Shown: positions 1-10,008 of the stretch, in pieces
Layout of the letters: each line of letters opens with the position of its first letter
How positions within the stretch are numbered: the first letter of the stretch is position 1
Source: Chamaelirium japonicum
Lineage: Eukaryota > Streptophyta > Magnoliopsida > Liliales > Melanthiaceae
Assembly (NCBI GenBank): GCA_947650365.1
Contig: OX393553.1
Coordinates: 66,529,611-66,593,610, forward strand
Length of the DNA stretch: 64,000 nt
Reading direction: 5' to 3'
The notes under the pieces: generated by a model
Told to the model about the DNA's origin: nothing
Databases searched by the model: none
The model's input: only the letters and a program-made list of their open reading frames with translations
Program-made: the position numbers and the translations under genes

Positions 1-1691
1 GGAAAAGGGAGAGAAAAGAAAGGAAAGGAAAGAAAAAGAAAGAAAATAAAAGGAAAGGAAAGAAAAGAAAGAAAAGGAAGGAAATACCGCCATGCGTGGG
101 GGGAGGTTGCGCATGACGTCTACCCACACGTGGATCTGCGCCGATCCCTCGATCCGACGGACAAGAAGAAGAGTCGGGTCGCCATCGATTTCATGTGCAA
201 GATTCCAGATGAATCCAAAAATGATTAAGCCATAATTACCCCGCCAGAAAAGAAAGCAAATAAAGATTTATTCCCCTCATCAATGGACGAATAAATCCCG
301 GGTAATTATGAGGGAGATATTAAAGGGATTTAAAATTAAAACTTCCCATATCTCTCCCCCCTCCCCTTTTGCCTATAAATAGAGGGGGTGGGGGAAGGCT
401 CAAGGGGTCGAAGAGATCGCCAGCTGAAGACGAAGCGAGGAAGCTCTGCAAAAGAAGAGACGCCTCTTCATCGACCCAAGGCTTCACGAGGCACGGGCAA
501 GCCTATCCCTTCGGGACCGGCTTAGTCCACTGAAAAGCCCTCATCAACGTGAAGACCCTTGCACAAGAAGATCAAGCCTTCGACTCCGTGCACGAAGAAG
601 AAAGCTCGGAGAAGAAGACCCTTCGACTCCGAAGACGCCAGAAGCAAAGGCCGGAGAAGAAGCTCGGAGCGGCACTACCCCGTCGGCTCCAACAAGCCTT
701 CAACTCCGATCAAGCCCCAAAGCCCGGAGAAGAAGACCGAAGCGTCGTCATCCCGTCGCCTTCGACAAACGACCGATCCATCCACGAAGAAGAAAGCTTG
801 GAGAGGACTCCCTGAGGCATCGCTACACCCGTCGCCTTCGAAGCAAAGTCGGCGCTACAACCGTCGCACGGAGATTGGTGCTACCCCCGCCATCTTCAAA
901 AGTGCCCTTCGACTCCGATCACGCCAAAGAAGCACGGAGAAGGAGCAAAGTCCAACCGACACCTAAACCGTCGAAGAAGCCTGAAGCATTGAAGACGTTG
1001 TCATTGTCGTCCGAGAAGAAGATCGAGTTGACGCCGAAGTAAAAGGCCACACAAGAAGCCAAAGCAAGGTCCCGGTAAAGCCCGCGCTAAAGCAACACAA
1101 GTGCCAAAGCCAAGCGACTACACCGGCCACGAGCAAAAGCACCGCACATTCTAGCCGATACGACGCGAAGTCCGGAAGAACGAAAGCACCGCAAGTCTCC
1201 CCCCGTCTACGTCCAAGCACAAGCACCAAAGCAAAGCAAAAGCCAGAGCCACGCCAAAGCCACGCCAAGGTCGAAAGCCAAAGCCAAAGCCAACGCCAAA
1301 AGCACGATCAACGCCGCGAACCGATGATCAAGGACGCCGAGGTCAAGCAAGGAGCGAGGAAGATGCGAAGACCGAGGAACGAAGCTGAAGATCCCCTAGC
1401 CGAGAAAGCGCGAAGCATGGAAGGGACCAAAGAAACGACGGATATTCCTTAGCCTCTCCAAAACCCTCATCCTGTAAAGACCTCTATCCTGGGCAACCCC
1501 TTCAGAGCTCTCACACGAATACCACGTAGAGACGCGGATCAAAGGGACCCTCCAGAGGATCTCTCCCGCAAATCTCCAGATCAACACTCGCCGCACCCGG
1601 ACTCGTCACCCCCGAGCCCCCGGTCCCGGCCCCTCTTGTAATCTCGTGTGTTCGCAATAAAGATGACCCGCATCTTTTTTCCGCGACTACA
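1..1691 (+). repeat. 5' LTR of T1 (partial)
   Basis: It matches 14347-16017 along its whole length with scattered substitutions and ends ...GACTACA directly before the primer site. It starts in a purine-rich GAAAG tract (1-85). Inside are a TATA box (374-382), a long region of AAG/GAAG-rich sequence with shadow ORFs, and an AATAAA at 1656-1661 about 30 bp before the LTR end, which probably marks the R/U5 side. Confidence 0.93.
374..382 (+). promoter_or_regulatory. LTR TATA box of T1 (5' copy)
   Basis: TATAAATAG sits in a pyrimidine-then-GGGGG context and is repeated at the matching place in the right LTR (14719-14727). T2 has the same box in its LTRs, read on the minus strand at 19081-19073 and 43550-43542. 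Conservation between two sister families supports it as the sense promoter that drives gag-pol. Confidence 0.75.
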
Positions 1692-1697
1692 GATTTC

Positions 1698-1715
1698 TGG
1701 CACACCCGGTGGGAC
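1698..1715 (+). other. Primer binding site of T1
   Basis: TGGCACACCCGGTGGGAC begins six bases after the LTR end. T2 has TGGCACGCCCGGTGGGAC at the same place. The TGG start is that of a tRNA 3'-CCA complement. I cannot name the tRNA with confidence; it is not the initiator-Met type used by the Copia elements here. Confidence 0.75.
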
Positions 1716-1763
1716 CTCTTCTCCTTTCATCCGTATGACTGAAGAAGCTGTTTGAAGTTCACA

Positions 1764-4528
1764 ATGGCCGGGACAAGCAACGATGCGTTTGCTCCAAGCC
1801 TCTCACCAATCGCCGAGTCTTCTCTACTCCGACACGGTGGTCCAGTAAACCCGGAGGGTAATGCTCCCCCGATGGTATGTGTCTACACTCGGCATACTCA
1901 AACTCTTGTGGATGTCTTCGTGCCGAAAACTGCTACCGAAGATGCTCGCCGAAGCACCGACGAGGCCTTGCTGCGTGAAGAAATAGGCCTCGATCCTGGA
2001 GTCCATGTCCAGAAGTTTGGGGAGGACTAGCCCCAGCCCCGAGCCTGTTCGGATTCTCCAGCGGACGTCGCACCTCCTTTGCAGGGGACAAACATCAATC
2101 ATCAACCGGAAGCAAGTCGGCGCAACTACGTCTCCAACGATGACGGCGAGGATGCTAGCGTGCAACATCGAGACGTCCTCCATCATCATCCTCCATCCGC
2201 TCTTCATCTCCAAGTCATGCAAATGGGTGAGCAAATGGCGCAAATCGCTCGGCTAATGGAGGACAAGGATCGCCACATCAACACTTTGCTTCAGAAGCTA
2301 AGCGCAAGGGACGTTGTAGTAGTTGATCAACCTCTTACTCCCCCAGTAGCCGCTCTAGCTCCGTCTTCAACTCCCGCTCCTACCGAGGTAATTCTGATAA
2401 TTCAAGCGGTTACGCCAGCACTCTCATCGGTTCCCATCCCGACGGAAGTCGTCTTGCCAGCACCAGTCTTGGTGGCCACACAACCTCCGGCAACAGCAAC
2501 GATGATTACCCAGCAAATACAAGCATTGGTAGCTGACATGATGCGCACCCACAGCACTGGTCTTCCTCCAATCACGACGGCATACTCGAAACCTTACACC
2601 GCGAGGATCCAGCAGCTGCGTTTCCCCGTTGGGTTTCAGCCGCCAAAGTTCCAGCACTTCGACGGAAAGGGGAATCCAAAGCAGCACGTTACTCACTTCA
2701 TCGAAATTTGCAACAACGCCGGCACCTATAGCGACGAGATGGTGAAACAGTTCGTTCGCACCCTTAAAGGTAATGCTTTTGACTGGTATATTGACCTTCC
2801 TCCAGGGACCATCGACAGCTGGGAACAGATAAAGAGAGAGTTCCTCAATCGCTTCTACAGCACCAGGCGCATCGTCAGCATGACCGAACTCACCGTCGTC
2901 AAGCAAAGGAAGACGAGCCGGTAATCGACTACATCGATAGATGGAGGAACCTTGCGCTGAATTCATGAGACCGCTTGTCTGAAGACTCGGCCATTGAGAT
3001 GTGCACCCAAGGCATGCACTGGGGCCTGCTCTACATCCTCAAAGGTATCAAACCTCGGTCTTTCGAAGAACTCGCAACTCGGGCTCACGACATGGAACTC
3101 AGCCTAGCAAGCCGCGGGGACTCGAAGAACAAGGACTTCTTGAAGGTGGAGAAGAAGGACAAACCGCCGGCACCGAAACCAAAGCAAGCCAATGTTGCTG
3201 ACATTACTTCAACCTCCAAGCCGCTCAAGATTGGTGGCAAGCCGGATCAAAGAAAGGGAGCCGCCATACCGCCGCCTCCGCCGCAAAGACAAAGGATGAC
3301 TCTCGAGAAGCTCGAAGCCAAGGAGTACCCCTTCCCGGACTCGAAAGTCTCCTCCATGTTCGACCAACTGCTGCAAGAGAAGATGATAGAGCTCCCTTCT
3401 TCGAAGAGGCCCGAGCAGATGCACCGTGTCGACGACCCTCTCTTCTGCAAATACCACCGAGTGGTAAGTCATCCCATCGAAAGATGCTTCGTCTTCAAGG
3501 AAAGAATCATGGCGCTCGCAAAGCAAAGGAAGATAGAGATCGACTCCGGGGAGATCGCTACGGCCAACATTACGTCCATCACCTTCGGCTCCTTCTCACC
3601 GGTACTCATTGCTGCACGACAAAGAACGCCCAAATTGCGCATCAACCGTCAAAGACCAACCACCAAGTCAATTTCCCACCTGAAGGTCTCAAGGCGACAA
3701 CAACGTGCTCCTGCGCTCACTGAGGAAGAAATGTCGCTACCCTGGGGGCAACCATCGCTCACGCCAGCACCTCTTCCAAGTAATGCTACATCCCAATGAG
3801 CGCTCCAAAGGAGATATGAGCAAGGAGATCCAGAAGTCAGTCTGCTGAGCCAACCTTCGGGCAAGTTTGACTATTACGTCCACTACTCAAAGCCTCTATC
3901 AGTGTCGATTGAAGAAATCAAGCCCACCGGCTGGGGATCGGAAGATGAGCCAGTAGAGCTTCAGGAAGAGCAAATCCCTTCCAGTCAAGCCACGTCCCAA
4001 TGCGCTCTCCGGAAAAGATACGAGCAAGGAGACCCAGAAGTCAGTCTGCTGGGCCAACCTTCGGGCAAGTTTGACTATTACGTCCTCTACTCACAGCCTC
4101 CATCTATTTCGATCGAAGAAATCAAGCCCACCGGCTGGGGATCGGAGGACGAGCCAGTAGAGTCTCCAGAAGAACAAGTGTCTTTAAGGGAACCAGTTGC
4201 TGCTACCAATCATCATCTCAGCGGAGGAGAATCCACCGACGAAGAGGCATGGATCATGCTACCCCGGCGACGAAGGCCACGACAAGAAAGGAAGCACAAG
4301 CAAAATCGCGTGATGAGGAAGTTTCCTAAGCGAAGGACCTACAAGAAGAAAAGCAAGACTCCAGGAAGGAAGGCATTCAAAGTGCCGCCAGCAAACCAAG
4401 ACGATCTCCTCCAGCAGAGCCTTCCAAAACCAGCAACCTTGCAAGAATTCTTCCCCGATCACTTCCTCCCAGTTGATCAGTACATCAGGGTCTCTTGTTG
4501 CACGGTCGAAGTTCATAAGGCGTCATAG
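1764..4528 (+). pseudogene. gag region of T1
   Basis: The likely start is ATG 1764 (MAGTSNDAF...), matching the start of T2 gag (MAGTNDDMF...). The capsid-like gag core lies at about 2620-2890, recognisable by FQPPKFQHFDGKGNPKQH, a WY...P...W spacing and FLNRFYSTRR. Downstream (2975-3799) is a basic, proline-rich linker, then a segment (3902-4190) holding two copies of a block built on ISIEEIKPTGWGSEDEPVE at roughly 180-bp spacing. A basic RKR-rich tail follows. Gag would form the particle that packages element RNA. The region is broken into several frames, so it is a fossil. Confidence 0.85.
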
Positions 4529-4630
4529 GGAAAAGATGAAATCAAAACTTCTGAAGAAGGCGACTCCACTGACGAGGGAGACGATCCCGACAAAAGGGGC
4601 ACTGCCTCTCATGACGAAGCAATCCTGCAC

Positions 4631-5554
4631 TTGTCGCTCGTGGAAGCTCTGCATCTTCCGAAGAAGGCTCGCCTGGCAATGGCTGCGGCCTTGGCCAACC
4701 CGGACAGCTACAAGAGGAAAAGGAAGGACGACAAGAAGGGCAAAACTATGGCCTCATGCGATGCAGTGATAACCTTCTCAGACGAGGACTTGCAACTCGG
4801 AACACGATTGCACAACCGGCCTGTCTACGTTTCGGGATACATCAAGGAGAAGACAGTTAATCGAATCCTGTTGGACTGTGGCTCTGTCGTCAATATCATG
4901 CCCATCCAGACGATGCGGCAACTCGGCATCACCAATGACCAGCTCTCGCCCAGCCAATTGGTCATTCAAGGGTTCAACCAGGGCGGACAGTCCACTATCG
5001 GAATCATCCGCCTGAAGCTTTCAATTGGCCCGCTAGATATAACGGTCCTCTTCCACATCATCGATTGCTAGACGTCATATCGCCTCCTGTTGGGCAGGCC
5101 ATGGCTACACGAGAATGGCGTTGTAGTATCCACCTGGCACCAGTGCCTCAAGTACTATGAAGAAGGCATGGAGAAATGCATAGTTACTGATGACAAGCCA
5201 TTCAATGAGGCCGAGGCATATTTGGCCGATGCTAAGTTCTACCAGGCAAAAGACCTAGTCACGGAAGTCCTTCCAACTAAAGCCCCTCGAGCCCAGAAGA
5301 CTGAAGAAGGAAAACAAGGTGAGGCTCCTCCACCTACAAAACCGATGCAACCTTCCGACAAGGTGAAACTCCAGGTCCAAGAAGCACCAGGATCAAGGCA
5401 AAGGATGCGCATCAGTTCCGAGTCAAGAGCAATGCAACATACTTCGTTGCCCATCCAAGCGACGCCAGTCCTGCGTCTTGCACCTCAGTGGCTCCGTAAA
5501 TTCGAGCAATCACCTTCTACTCCGACAAGGAAGCTGGCCCCGCCATTATCATAG
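4631..5554 (+). pseudogene. Aspartic protease region of T1
   Basis: Around 4860-4910 the translation reads ILLDCGSVVNIMP, the DxGS active-site motif of a retropepsin, followed by ITNDQLSPSQLVIQGFNQGG and, after 5071, LGRPWLHENGVV, the second conserved part of Tat proteases. The same order is seen in T2 at about 39072 (minus). The enzyme would cut the gag-pol polyprotein. From about 5160 to 5554 the sequence is a lysine- and proline-rich linker before reverse transcriptase. Broken. Confidence 0.85.
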
Positions 5555-5854
5555 GTCAACGTCATCACTCTGCAAGAAATGACGTTGCCATTACCTAGTC
5601 TAACGCAAGCTCCGAGCCCGAGCAGACCTATCGAATCAGTCGACCCAAATTAACTCGGATTCAAACCGAAAGGGAGTTGGGGGCAAAACGCTGCCAAGTT
5701 GCTATTCAAAGCCGGCTACGACAAAGAAAGTGCCATGGGCACACTTCCCCCAGGAGCAACACCATATGGGATGACGAGGACTCAAGCTCGGTTGTTTCAA
5801 AATGGCGAACAAATTCTCCCGAACCGCTGAGGCATTGGCTCCAGTCGAACTCCG

Positions 5855-7150
5855 ATGGTCGTCAGGATTGCAGCGAAAAAGACCTTCACCTCCAACTACA
5901 TCGGGGCGAAGATGGTAGACGAAGCAGCTGAAGGATCGACAATCTCTGATGCACGCTCTGCCTACGCCAACTATCCCGACAGCAAAAGAAGACAGAGACG
6001 GGCTCGACGCCAAGCCTTGCTCCAAAAGCAAAACAAAAGCAGTCTAAGTCGGTCAAATCTAAAGTGCACATTCGTGTTCGAAAGGCTCGGGCCAGTCAAG
6101 CAATCAAAGAAGAAGTCGGTGTTCGACCGTTTGGGAATGCCAGTCGAGGACCTCGTTTCAACACCCACTCACCCTCCCATGGCAGCCGTCAATCATATCT
6201 CCATTACAGATCCGGACAATGGTGATACTTCTACTTCGGACGACGAGTTACCAGATGCACCGCCAGTCCTCGAAGAAGGGGGGCAGTCCACCGTTGACAA
6301 CTTGAAGGAAATCAATTTGGGCACAGAAACGGAGCCCCGGCCTACATTCGTCAGCACACTCTTCACTCCTGAAGAAGAAACTGCATACGTCAAACTACTC
6401 CAAGAGTATAGAGACGTCTTCGCATGGTCCTACAAGGAGATGCCGGGTCTCGATCCCAAAATCGCAGTGCACCAGCTCAGTGTCAAACACGGAGCTAGCG
6501 CTATCAAGCAAGGACAAAAGACGCTACCGGCCAGAACTGGTACCCCAAATAGAAGGCGAAGTGAACAAACTAATTGAAGCCGGCTTCATCCGAGAGGTCA
6601 AATACCCGACATGGATCTCTAGCGTCACCCCAATTAAAAAGAAGAATGGCCAAATCTGAGTGTGCGTGGACTTCAGAGATTTGAACAACGCATGTCTGAA
6701 GGATGACTTTCCCTTGCCAATCACGGAGCTACTGGTGGACGCGACGACAGGCCACGAGGTGCTAACTTTTATGGATGGATCCTCAAGCTACAATCAGATT
6801 CGGATGGCACCCAAGGATGAAGAGCTCACAGCATTCCGCACACTGAAAGGAATCTACTGCTATAGAGTTATGTCGTTCGGCTTGAAGAATGCAGGAGCCA
6901 CCTACCAGCGAGCTATGCAGAGAATCTTCGATGACACGCTTCATCAAAATGTGGAGTGCTACGTCGACGACCTTGTAGTGAAATCCAAGAAGAAGTGGCA
7001 CATTTACAAGATCTCGAGCTAATCTTCAAACGGCTTCGAAGGCACCAACTCCACATGAATCCACTCAAGTGCGCATTCGGAGTCTCCTAAGGCAAGTTCC
7101 TCGGCTTCGTTGTACGACATCGAGGCATTGAGATAGATCAATCCAAAATT
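5855..7150 (+). pseudogene. Reverse transcriptase region of T1 with upstream linker
   Basis: The linker (5855-6577) ends in the conserved approach to RT: FTPEEE, then DVFAWSYKEMPGLDPKIAVH. The RT palm motifs follow at 6660-7022: VDFRDLNNAC, FMDGSSSYNQIRMA, FGLKNAGATYQRAMQ and the catalytic YVDDL at about 6960. The order and spacing match the open T2 copy (37272-36607 minus). The function would be copying element RNA to DNA in the particle. The region is in several frames. Confidence 0.9.
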
Positions 7151-7165
7151 GATGCTATCGTCAAT

Positions 7166-7774
7166 ATGCCCGCGCCGAAGACAGTGCGAGACCTCAGAGG
7201 CCTCCAAGGGCACTTGGCGTACATCCGAAGATTCATCACCAACCTAGCTGGGAAATGCTGCCTATTTAATCGCCTCATGAAGAAAGGAGCGCCATTCAAA
7301 TGGGACGACGCTTGCCAAGAAGCACTCCAAAGCATCAAAGCTTATCTACTGAAGCCGCCAGTTCTATCAGTCCCAATTCAAGGTAGGCCGCTAGTCCTCT
7401 ACATTAGTGCCCAGGAGCAATCCTTGGGGGCACTCCTGGCTCAGAACAATGAGCTTGGCAAGGAGACGGCTTGCTACTACTTGAGTCGCACTCTTGTCGG
7501 CGCAGAGCTAAATTACTCCCCAATCAAGAAGGTCTGCTTAGCACTCATCTTCGCCACGAAAAAGCTGTGATACTATATGCTGGCTCATACCGTCAAACTC
7601 GTCTCGAAGGCCGACCCCCTCAAGTACATCATGTCAAGACCAGTGCTATCCGGACGTCTGGCAAAGTGGGCGCTGCTTCTCTTCGAATTTGATATCACCT
7701 TTGTACCACAAAAAGCAGTCAAAGGGCAAGCTCTCACGAACTTCCTCGCAGAATATCCCCTCCCGGTGGAATGA
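7166..7774 (+). pseudogene. First RNase H region of T1
   Basis: Motifs of the RT thumb and the Ty3/Gypsy RNase H follow RT directly: DLRGLQGHLAYIRRFI, FKWDDACQEALQSIKAYL, LVLYISAQEQSLGALLAQ, YYLSRTLVGAELNYSPIKK and FDITFVPQKAVKGQALTNFL. The domain would remove the RNA strand of the RNA:DNA hybrid. T2 carries the same segment at about 36600-36130 on the minus strand. Broken. Confidence 0.85.
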
Positions 7775-7804
7775 GAGTTATCAGAAGATCTCCCCGACGA
7801 AGAA

Positions 7805-8422
7805 GTGTTCTCCATCGACATCGCCCCCTCCTGGAAGATGTTCTTTGACGGCGCAGCAAGACAGGACGTAGCAGGAGCTGGAGTCATCTTCGTCACCCCA
7901 GACAACGAAATACTCCCCTTCTCATTCCTGCTGACGGAATCATGTTCCAACAATGTGGCAGAATATCAAGCTCTACTCATCGGTCTCGAACTTGCCAACG
8001 AGATGAAGCTTCAAGGACTCGAGATTTTCGGTGACTCTCAACTCGTTATCCAGCAAGTCTTGGGGGCATACGAAGTCAACAAAGAAGACCTGGTGCCATT
8101 GCATGCGCGAGCTTTGGAGCTCCTTGGCAAACTAGAGACCGCTTCCATTCAGCACATCTCTAGAAATCTCAACCAGCAGGCTGATGCACTCGCGAATCTG
8201 GCGGCTACACTCCCATTTCCAGAAGAACGTCAGCTCATCGTCCCCGTCTGCAGAAGAATAGTGATCGCCAAAGAAGAAGGTCCGATCGAAATTCCAGTTC
8301 AAACCAATGCGGTGCACGTCCTCAAAATTGAAGAGCAAGACTGGAGGCAGCCTTTTGTGGATTATCTCATCCATGGTAAACTCCCCGAAGATCCGAAGCG
8401 CAAAGTCGACATCTGGCGATGA
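7805..8422 (+). pseudogene. Second, archaeal-type RNase H (aRNH) of T1
   Basis: The segment reads MFFDGAARQDVAGAGVIFV, then NNVAEYQALLIGLELA, IFGDSQLVIQQVLGAY and NQQADALANLAATL. This gives the D...E...D...D series of an archaeal/plant-type RNase H placed after the usual Gypsy RNase H. A dual RNase H is the hallmark of the Tat clade. It would act in primer removal and second-strand synthesis. It is separated from integrase by a short linker. This piece reads open over about 200 codons, but the element around it is broken. Confidence 0.88.
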
Positions 8423-8452
8423 TCTCTGAAGTTCTACCACTTCAACAACGAG

Positions 8453-9585
8453 TTGTACCGACGAAGCTACAATGGCACGCTCCTAAGGTGCCTCGCGAAA
8501 GAAGAGGCAAAAGCGGCATTGGAAGAAGTACACGCTGGAATCTGCGGATCGCACCAGTCCGGTCTGAAGCTTTACTTTTGCATCAGGAGAATGGGCTATT
8601 ACTGGCCCACTATGGTCAAGGACAGTTTGGAGTTCGCAAAAAAATATCACGCTTACCAGCTACACGGGGACTACATCCGCCAACCGCCAGAGCCTCTGCA
8701 CCCAACAATCGCGTCTTGGCCCTTCGACGGATGGGGACTCGATATTGTCGGCCCCCTGCCCAAGTCATCCAAGCAACATCTTTACATTCTGGCGGCAACG
8801 GATTACTTCTCCAAATGGGCTGAAGCAACCCCTCTGCGGGAAGTTACAAGATACTCCGTCATCAGCTTCATCCAAAAAGACATCATCTTTCGATACGGAG
8901 TCCCTCAATACATCGTAACGGACAACGAAAAACAATTCAAGAATGCTGCTGTCAACCAGTTCTGCGCCAGGTATGACATTAAGCAGAAGTGCTCGACAAT
9001 GTACAATGCCCCGGCCAACGGTCTGGCGGAGGCCTTCAACAAGACTCTTTGCAAGCTGCTGGAGAAAACTATCTCAAAGACCAAGAAGGACTGACATGAA
9101 CGCATGGGCGAAGCGCTGTGGGCCTACCAAACGTCCTTTCGCACTCCGACGCAAGCAACTCCGTACTCCCTCGTCTATAGTGTAGAAGTCGTTCTTCCAC
9201 TCGAGCTCCAAATCCCATCGCTCAGGATAGCAATCCAGGAAGGCCTCACCAGCGACGATAATGCCCAGCTCCGCCTAGCAGAATTAGAAGCATTGGACGA
9301 GAGACGCCTCGAAGCTTAGTAACGTCTGGAGTGTTATCAGGCCAGACTGTCCCGCGCCTTCAACAAGAAGATCCGCCCTCGGTCATTCCAAACAGGGGAG
9401 CTGGTACTGGCAGTCAAACGCCGCATCATTCTCTCGCATCGAGAAGGGAAGAAATTTGATGCCAAGTGGGATGGCCCGCACTCCGTCAAGGAAGTCTACT
9501 CCAACGGCGCCTATCTCCTCACTACGCCAGAAGGGCTGACACTCAGCCCTATCAACGGCAAGTACCTCAAAAGGTACTATGCCTA
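8453..9585 (+). pseudogene. Integrase region of T1
   Basis: The zinc-binding region (HAGICGSHQSG...YYWPTMVKD) is followed by the catalytic core: WGLDIVGPLPKSSKQ, YFSKWAEATPL, a YIVTDN segment and NGLAEAFNKTL, giving the DDE series. The tail carries a GPY/F-type module (FDAKWDGPHSVKEVYSNGAY) and ends LKRYYA at about 9585. No chromodomain is visible, which fits Tat rather than chromovirus. It would insert the DNA copy into the host genome. Broken. Confidence 0.88.
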
Positions 9586-9660
9586 AAGCAAGGTCACACC
9601 CCTTGCGCAAAAAAATAAAAATAAATAAATAAAAATAAAAATAAAAATAATGAACTACGT
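9586..9660 (+). repeat. A-rich AAAAT/AAAT tract after T1 pol
   Basis: A run of AAAAATA and AAATA units (about 9608-9650) lies between the end of integrase and the conserved hairpin. It has no coding content. Confidence 0.6.
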
Positions 9661-9667
9661 GCGACTT

Positions 9668-9700
9668 GATCCCCCTTAGGGGGGTACGTAGGCAGCCTGA
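9668..9700 (+). other. Conserved post-pol hairpin and TACGTAGGCAGCCT box of T1
   Basis: GATCCCCC pairs with GGGGG across a four-base loop (stem 9671-9675 with 9680-9684), followed by TACGTAGGCAGCCT. T2 has the same layout (34231-34247, minus) with stem CCCT/AGGG. The shared stem position carries C-G in T1 and T-A in T2. It lies in the zone where gag-pol and the antisense ORF converge. Its role (3' end formation, packaging or other) is not shown by the sequence. Confidence 0.6.
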
Positions 9701-10008
9701 GAAGTTACTTCAGGTTCAGTCCGACCAAAAGAAAAAGCCAACAAAGAGCTATGCATAGATACGGTAAAACAAGGCGATGTTATTAGATAACCAAGAGAAA
9801 GACAGTACATAGCATAAAAGAAAGCTACAAGGCAAAATAGCAGCTAAAAGAAAGTATCGAGAGCTCGAAGGCGGCACATTAACTCCTCTCTAGTAGCCTC
9901 CACTCGCTGAAGTTTCGCGGGACGTGTGGCCAAAAGTTCGCGGCGGGCCACCAAGTCTGACTGCTGCTTCAAGTAGCTCACCTTCAAAGCACTCTCTGTG
10001 GTCTCAGC

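Noticed and set aside
549-1268. ORFs in the T1 LTR rich in K, E, R and S
   Set aside because: The same frames differ between the two LTRs, and AAG/GAAG composition explains them; LTRs are not expected to code.
9104-9585. Chromodomain at the end of T1 integrase
   Set aside because: Only a GPY/F-like module is visible before the stop; dual RNase H also places it outside the chromoviruses.
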